Shown here in pieces: positions 61,493 to 64,000 of a DNA stretch of 64,000 nt; within the stretch, counting starts at the first letter, position 1; each line of letters starts with the position of its first letter. The DNA lies in assembly GCA_035631035.1 (NCBI GenBank), contig DASQJL010000082.1:1-64000 (forward strand), written 5' to 3'. The notes under the pieces were generated by a model. The model did not search any database and was not told the origin of the DNA. It worked only from the letters and a program-made list of their open reading frames with translations. The DNA is from Candidatus Binatia bacterium (GTDB taxonomy: Bacteria > Eisenbacteria > RBG-16-71-46 > SZUA-252). Made by a program: the position numbers and the translations under genes.

Positions 61493-62995
61493 TCAGTGGA
61501 TTCCGGTCGTCGAGGAGTAGCGGAGGGTGTACTCGCCGTATCCCTGGTCGTCGATGAAGACGAACTTGAGACCGGTGGCGACCTCGTTCAGCCCGTGGCG
61601 GGCGGAGGCCTCCTTGCCGTGCGAGTCGTAGGTCCAGATCTCGTAGGGGCGCGAGTCGGCGATTCCGGTGTCGGTCCGGGTGATCGTCTCGCGCGAGGCC
61701 TGCGGGATGGAGGAGTCGAGCGCGTGGCCGATCGTCTTTCCCGCGACGGGGATCCGCTCGATCTTCATCTCGTCGGGCTCGCCGTAGCGGATGTAGACGC
61801 GCCCCCGGTCGGAGAACATGCCGGGCGTGAAGATGGTGTAGTGCTGGTTGGCGTACGCCACCCGGCGCAGGAACTCGAGGCGCGCCTCGTTCTGGGCCGT
61901 CTCGGGCGAGGGATCGGCGTTCTGCCAGGCTTCCTCGATCCGCACTTCCTTCTCGCCCATGCTGAGCATCGGGAATTTCGCGGCTTCCTCCGAGGACAGC
62001 AGCACGCCGGCCTCGACGTCGTAGAACTCGGCGGCCTCGGGCCGCCAGGAATCGCGCGACCAGAGGACGTCGAACTCGGTCGAGGTGACCGCGGTCACCG
62101 GCTCCCCTTCCCTGTGGATCTCGAGGGTCAGGCGGTAATGCCCCGCCGCGAGGCCCGAGGCATCGATCGAGATGGCGTGCGGCCAGGCGGTTCCCTCCGT
62201 GACGCGAAGCGAGTCGTCGCCGGTCGGGATGGTGTCCCCCTTGGCGTCCACCAGGAGGGAGCGGACGCGATAGCTGCGACCCCCCGGGGGCGGCGGGTCG
62301 TCGTAGATCTCGTAGTATCCCGAGACCTCGTCCTTGTAGAGGCCGTAATAGCCGCTCGGGTGGGGATAGACGTCGTAGGGTCCCTTCCGGAACGGAGCGC
62401 CCTCTTTCGCCGCGGAGATCTCCCACGCGGGCTCGATGCCGCTCAGCGAGGGATTGCGGAAGAGCCAGGGACCCAGGTCGACGCGCCCCTCCACCTTGCC
62501 CTGACGTTTTTGGCTCTTCATCTTGTAGATGAGGCCCATGCGAGCCATGTTCATGTCTTCGACGGTGACCCGGTAGGCGTAGCGGCCCGGCTTGGCGGTG
62601 AGTCCCAGCTTGTAGACCTCGCCCAGCAGGGAGTCGCCGGCCGCCGAGGGATCGGTCACCTGCACACGGGCTTCCTGCTGGCGGTATCCGATCCGCTTCT
62701 CGGCCGCGTCCCACATCTCCACCGTCACGCGAAGCAACCCCTCGAACAGGCTGTCGGTCTTTTGGATGAACTTGATCTCGCGGTACGGAACCCGGATGGA
62801 GAATTCGGCGCGGCCCTCGGAAGGGCTGTGGCGGTACGGGATGGCGCGGGCGTGGAAATGGATCTCGCCCGCGGACGCGGCCGCCTCGCCCGCGGCTACG
62901 GAACCGGGGGGAGGTGGCGCCGCGGGAGAGCCCGAGGCCAGGAGCAGCAGGACGAAAACGGCGGCGATGGCCTGGCCGGGTCGGGAGCGCCTCAA
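61493..62995 (-). CDS. GWxTD domain-containing secreted protein
   Basis: 500 residues with a signal peptide (about 1-25, LLLLASGSPA). The N-terminal 260 residues are beta-rich. The C-terminal GWxTD domain has AWQNADPSPETAQNEARLEFLRRVAYANQHYTI (about 370-402), GMFSDRGRVYIRYGEPDEM in place of the usual GWKTDRGRIYI, and YEIWTY, FVFIDDQGYGEYTL. The domain is found mainly in FCB-type and uncultured diderm bacteria; its function is unknown. A TTG start is set by AAAGGAG eight bases upstream. 22 bases after the PorV-like gene, so co-transcribed. Confidence 0.85.
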   Translation of the reverse strand: MRRSRPGQAIAAVFVLLLLASGSPAAPPPPGSVAAGEAAASAGEIHFHARAIPYRHSPSEGRAEFSIRVPYREIKFIQKTDSLFEGLLRVTVEMWDAAEKRIGYRQQEARVQVTDPSAAGDSLLGEVYKLGLTAKPGRYAYRVTVEDMNMARMGLIYKMKSQKRQGKVEGRVDLGPWLFRNPSLSGIEPAWEISAAKEGAPFRKGPYDVYPHPSGYYGLYKDEVSGYYEIYDDPPPPGGRSYRVRSLLVDAKGDTIPTGDDSLRVTEGTAWPHAISIDASGLAAGHYRLTLEIHREGEPVTAVTSTEFDVLWSRDSWRPEAAEFYDVEAGVLLSSEEAAKFPMLSMGEKEVRIEEAWQNADPSPETAQNEARLEFLRRVAYANQHYTIFTPGMFSDRGRVYIRYGEPDEMKIERIPVAGKTIGHALDSSIPQASRETITRTDTGIADSRPYEIWTYDSHGKEASARHGLNEVATGLKFVFIDDQGYGEYTLRYSSTTGIH

Positions 62996-63017
62996 GGCGC
63001 GGACTCCTTTCGCGTGG

Positions 63018-63956
63018 CTAGAACCCGATGTTCACCGAGACCCGGTGCGTCGCCCCCAGGAAGTTCATGTCCTGATAGGCATAGTCCAGGCGCGCGACCG
63101 AGGACTTCACGATGGTCAGCGGGAATTTGACGCCGAAGCCGGCCGTCAGCCCCTGCGTATCGTAGTTGAGCTTGTACCCGCCCCGGAGGAACAGATAGTC
63201 GTGGAAGCCGTACTCGGCGCCCACGTTCAGCTTCTCCGAGTTGTCGGGCGGGTGGGTGAACTCGGCGGCGGCGATCAGCCGGTTCTCACCCTGCTGCATC
63301 ACGTCGAACGAGCCGCCGACGCGGAAGAAGACCGGCATCTTGACCTTCTCGTCGATGAAGGTCATGTCGCTCCCGATGTTCTGGATCGACATGCCGATCT
63401 TCGCGCCCAGCACGCCCACGTCGTAGAGCGTGCCGAAATCGAACGTGGTGGACGAGCCCTTCACGTCGTCGAGGCCGGTCTGGACGTAGTTCACGCTCAG
63501 CCCTGCCGAGAACTTGTCCGTGAGCGCCCGCGCGTAGGAGAGGCCGTAGGCCCACTCCCCGGCGTCGAACGTGTCCCCGGTGCCTTCCGGCAGATAGGTC
63601 GTCCGGACGATATCCCGGCTCATCGTGAGCGCCCGGACGTTCACGCCGAGCATGCCGGGAATCCACTTGATGTTGAAAACGTACGCGGCCTGGTCGAACA
63701 GGATGTCGGCGGGCCAGGACGTGTGGTTCAGCGAGATCGACTGCCCCGACATCCGGGCGATCCCCGCGGGGTTCCAGTAGACGGCCGTGGCGTCGTCCGA
63801 GAGCGCGACGTAGGCGTCTCCCATGGCCGCCGCACGAGCCCCCACGCCGATCTTCAGCGACTGGCCTCCCAGGGTGCCGACCTTCTCGAAGATCTGGGCC
63901 CCTTCCGCCGAGAGCGGGAGCAGCAGTAGAACGGCCAATACGAGCGCGCTTCTCAC
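63018..63956 (-). CDS. PorV/PorQ-family outer membrane beta-barrel protein
   Basis: 312 residues with a signal peptide (about 1-19). LKIGVGARAAAMGDAYVALSDDATAVYWNPAGIARMSG is the hallmark of the PorV/PorQ (UPF0164-like) family; alternating barrel strands (AYGLSYARALTDKFSAGLSVNY; DFGTLYDVGVLGAKIGMSIQNIG; LRGGYKLNYDTQGLTAGFGVKF) run to a terminal Phe (SVNIGF). In Bacteroidota PorV is part of type IX secretion; here only the family relation is certain. GTG start with GAGGAGG six bases upstream. The 44 bases beyond it to the window end hold that RBS and no promoter I can see. Confidence 0.87.
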   Translation of the reverse strand: MRSALVLAVLLLLPLSAEGAQIFEKVGTLGGQSLKIGVGARAAAMGDAYVALSDDATAVYWNPAGIARMSGQSISLNHTSWPADILFDQAAYVFNIKWIPGMLGVNVRALTMSRDIVRTTYLPEGTGDTFDAGEWAYGLSYARALTDKFSAGLSVNYVQTGLDDVKGSSTTFDFGTLYDVGVLGAKIGMSIQNIGSDMTFIDEKVKMPVFFRVGGSFDVMQQGENRLIAAAEFTHPPDNSEKLNVGAEYGFHDYLFLRGGYKLNYDTQGLTAGFGVKFPLTIVKSSVARLDYAYQDMNFLGATHRVSVNIGF

Positions 63957-64000
63957 GAAGTTCCTCCTCGGTCCGCCCAGAGCAGGTTGGGTCGTTCCGG

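Overview
The window comes from a very GC-rich (roughly 70%), densely packed Gram-negative bacterial chromosome. The cell envelope is diderm: there is an Omp85 protein with a TamB partner, heptose-type LPS genes and outer-membrane barrel proteins. The GWxTD-domain protein beside a PorV/PorQ-type barrel, the bacillithiol deacetylase BshB1 and the moxR-bat operon together suggest an FCB-related or neighbouring uncultured lineage, something like Candidatus Eisenbacteria. That placement is inference. I see no phage, insertion sequence, CRISPR array or rRNA; the one RNA gene is tRNA-Leu(GAG). Almost all genes lie on the minus strand, so transcription mostly runs from high to low coordinates.

In transcription order. 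(1) 63.96-61.49 kb: PorV/PorQ-like barrel and GWxTD protein. (2) 61.36-56.64 kb: glycolytic operon pfkA-gapA-pgk-tpiA, then secG, tRNA-Leu and an intrinsic terminator; a TTGACT-17-TAGAAT promoter precedes pfkA. (3) 56.29-56.54 kb, plus strand: a small zinc-ribbon protein. (4) 56.17-51.04 kb: methyltransferase, sugar-nucleotide epimerase, two-subunit transketolase, and a DUF1028-TPR protein. (5) 48.90-51.05 kb, plus strand: small unknown protein, glpX and bshB1; the GlpX, transketolase and glycolysis genes make this a central-carbon neighbourhood. (6) 48.85-41.81 kb: SDR, then recJ-rsh-dtd-maf-mtnA. (7) 41.75-13.17 kb: one almost gapless run rplM-rpsI-rpsB-tsf-pyrH-frr-uppS-cdsA-dxr, then a seven-gene heptose/LPS set, then rseP-tamA-tamB, then pcrA, gatCAB, purD, purE and a Sua5-family gene. 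(8) 13.11-0 kb: phosphatase, ilvE, glyA, moxR, DUF58, a lipoprotein and batA-E, followed by an SDR, a deoxyhypusine-synthase-like enzyme and a DegT aminotransferase cut by the window edge.

The genome economises on space. Nine junctions use a GTGA stop/start overlap and five use ATGA. Promoters for new operons lie in or next to the stop codon of the preceding gene, and two of them (recJ and the 48.05 kb SDR) seem to leave almost no 5' leader. No single cassette stands out as a complete unknown defence or biosynthetic system. The most unusual items are the bacterial deoxyhypusine-synthase homologue beside a DegT enzyme, the LPS genes set between dxr and rseP, the DUF1028-TPR fusion, a phosphofructokinase with Asp104/Lys124, a GlpX with a changed metal-loop residue, and two small unknown proteins.
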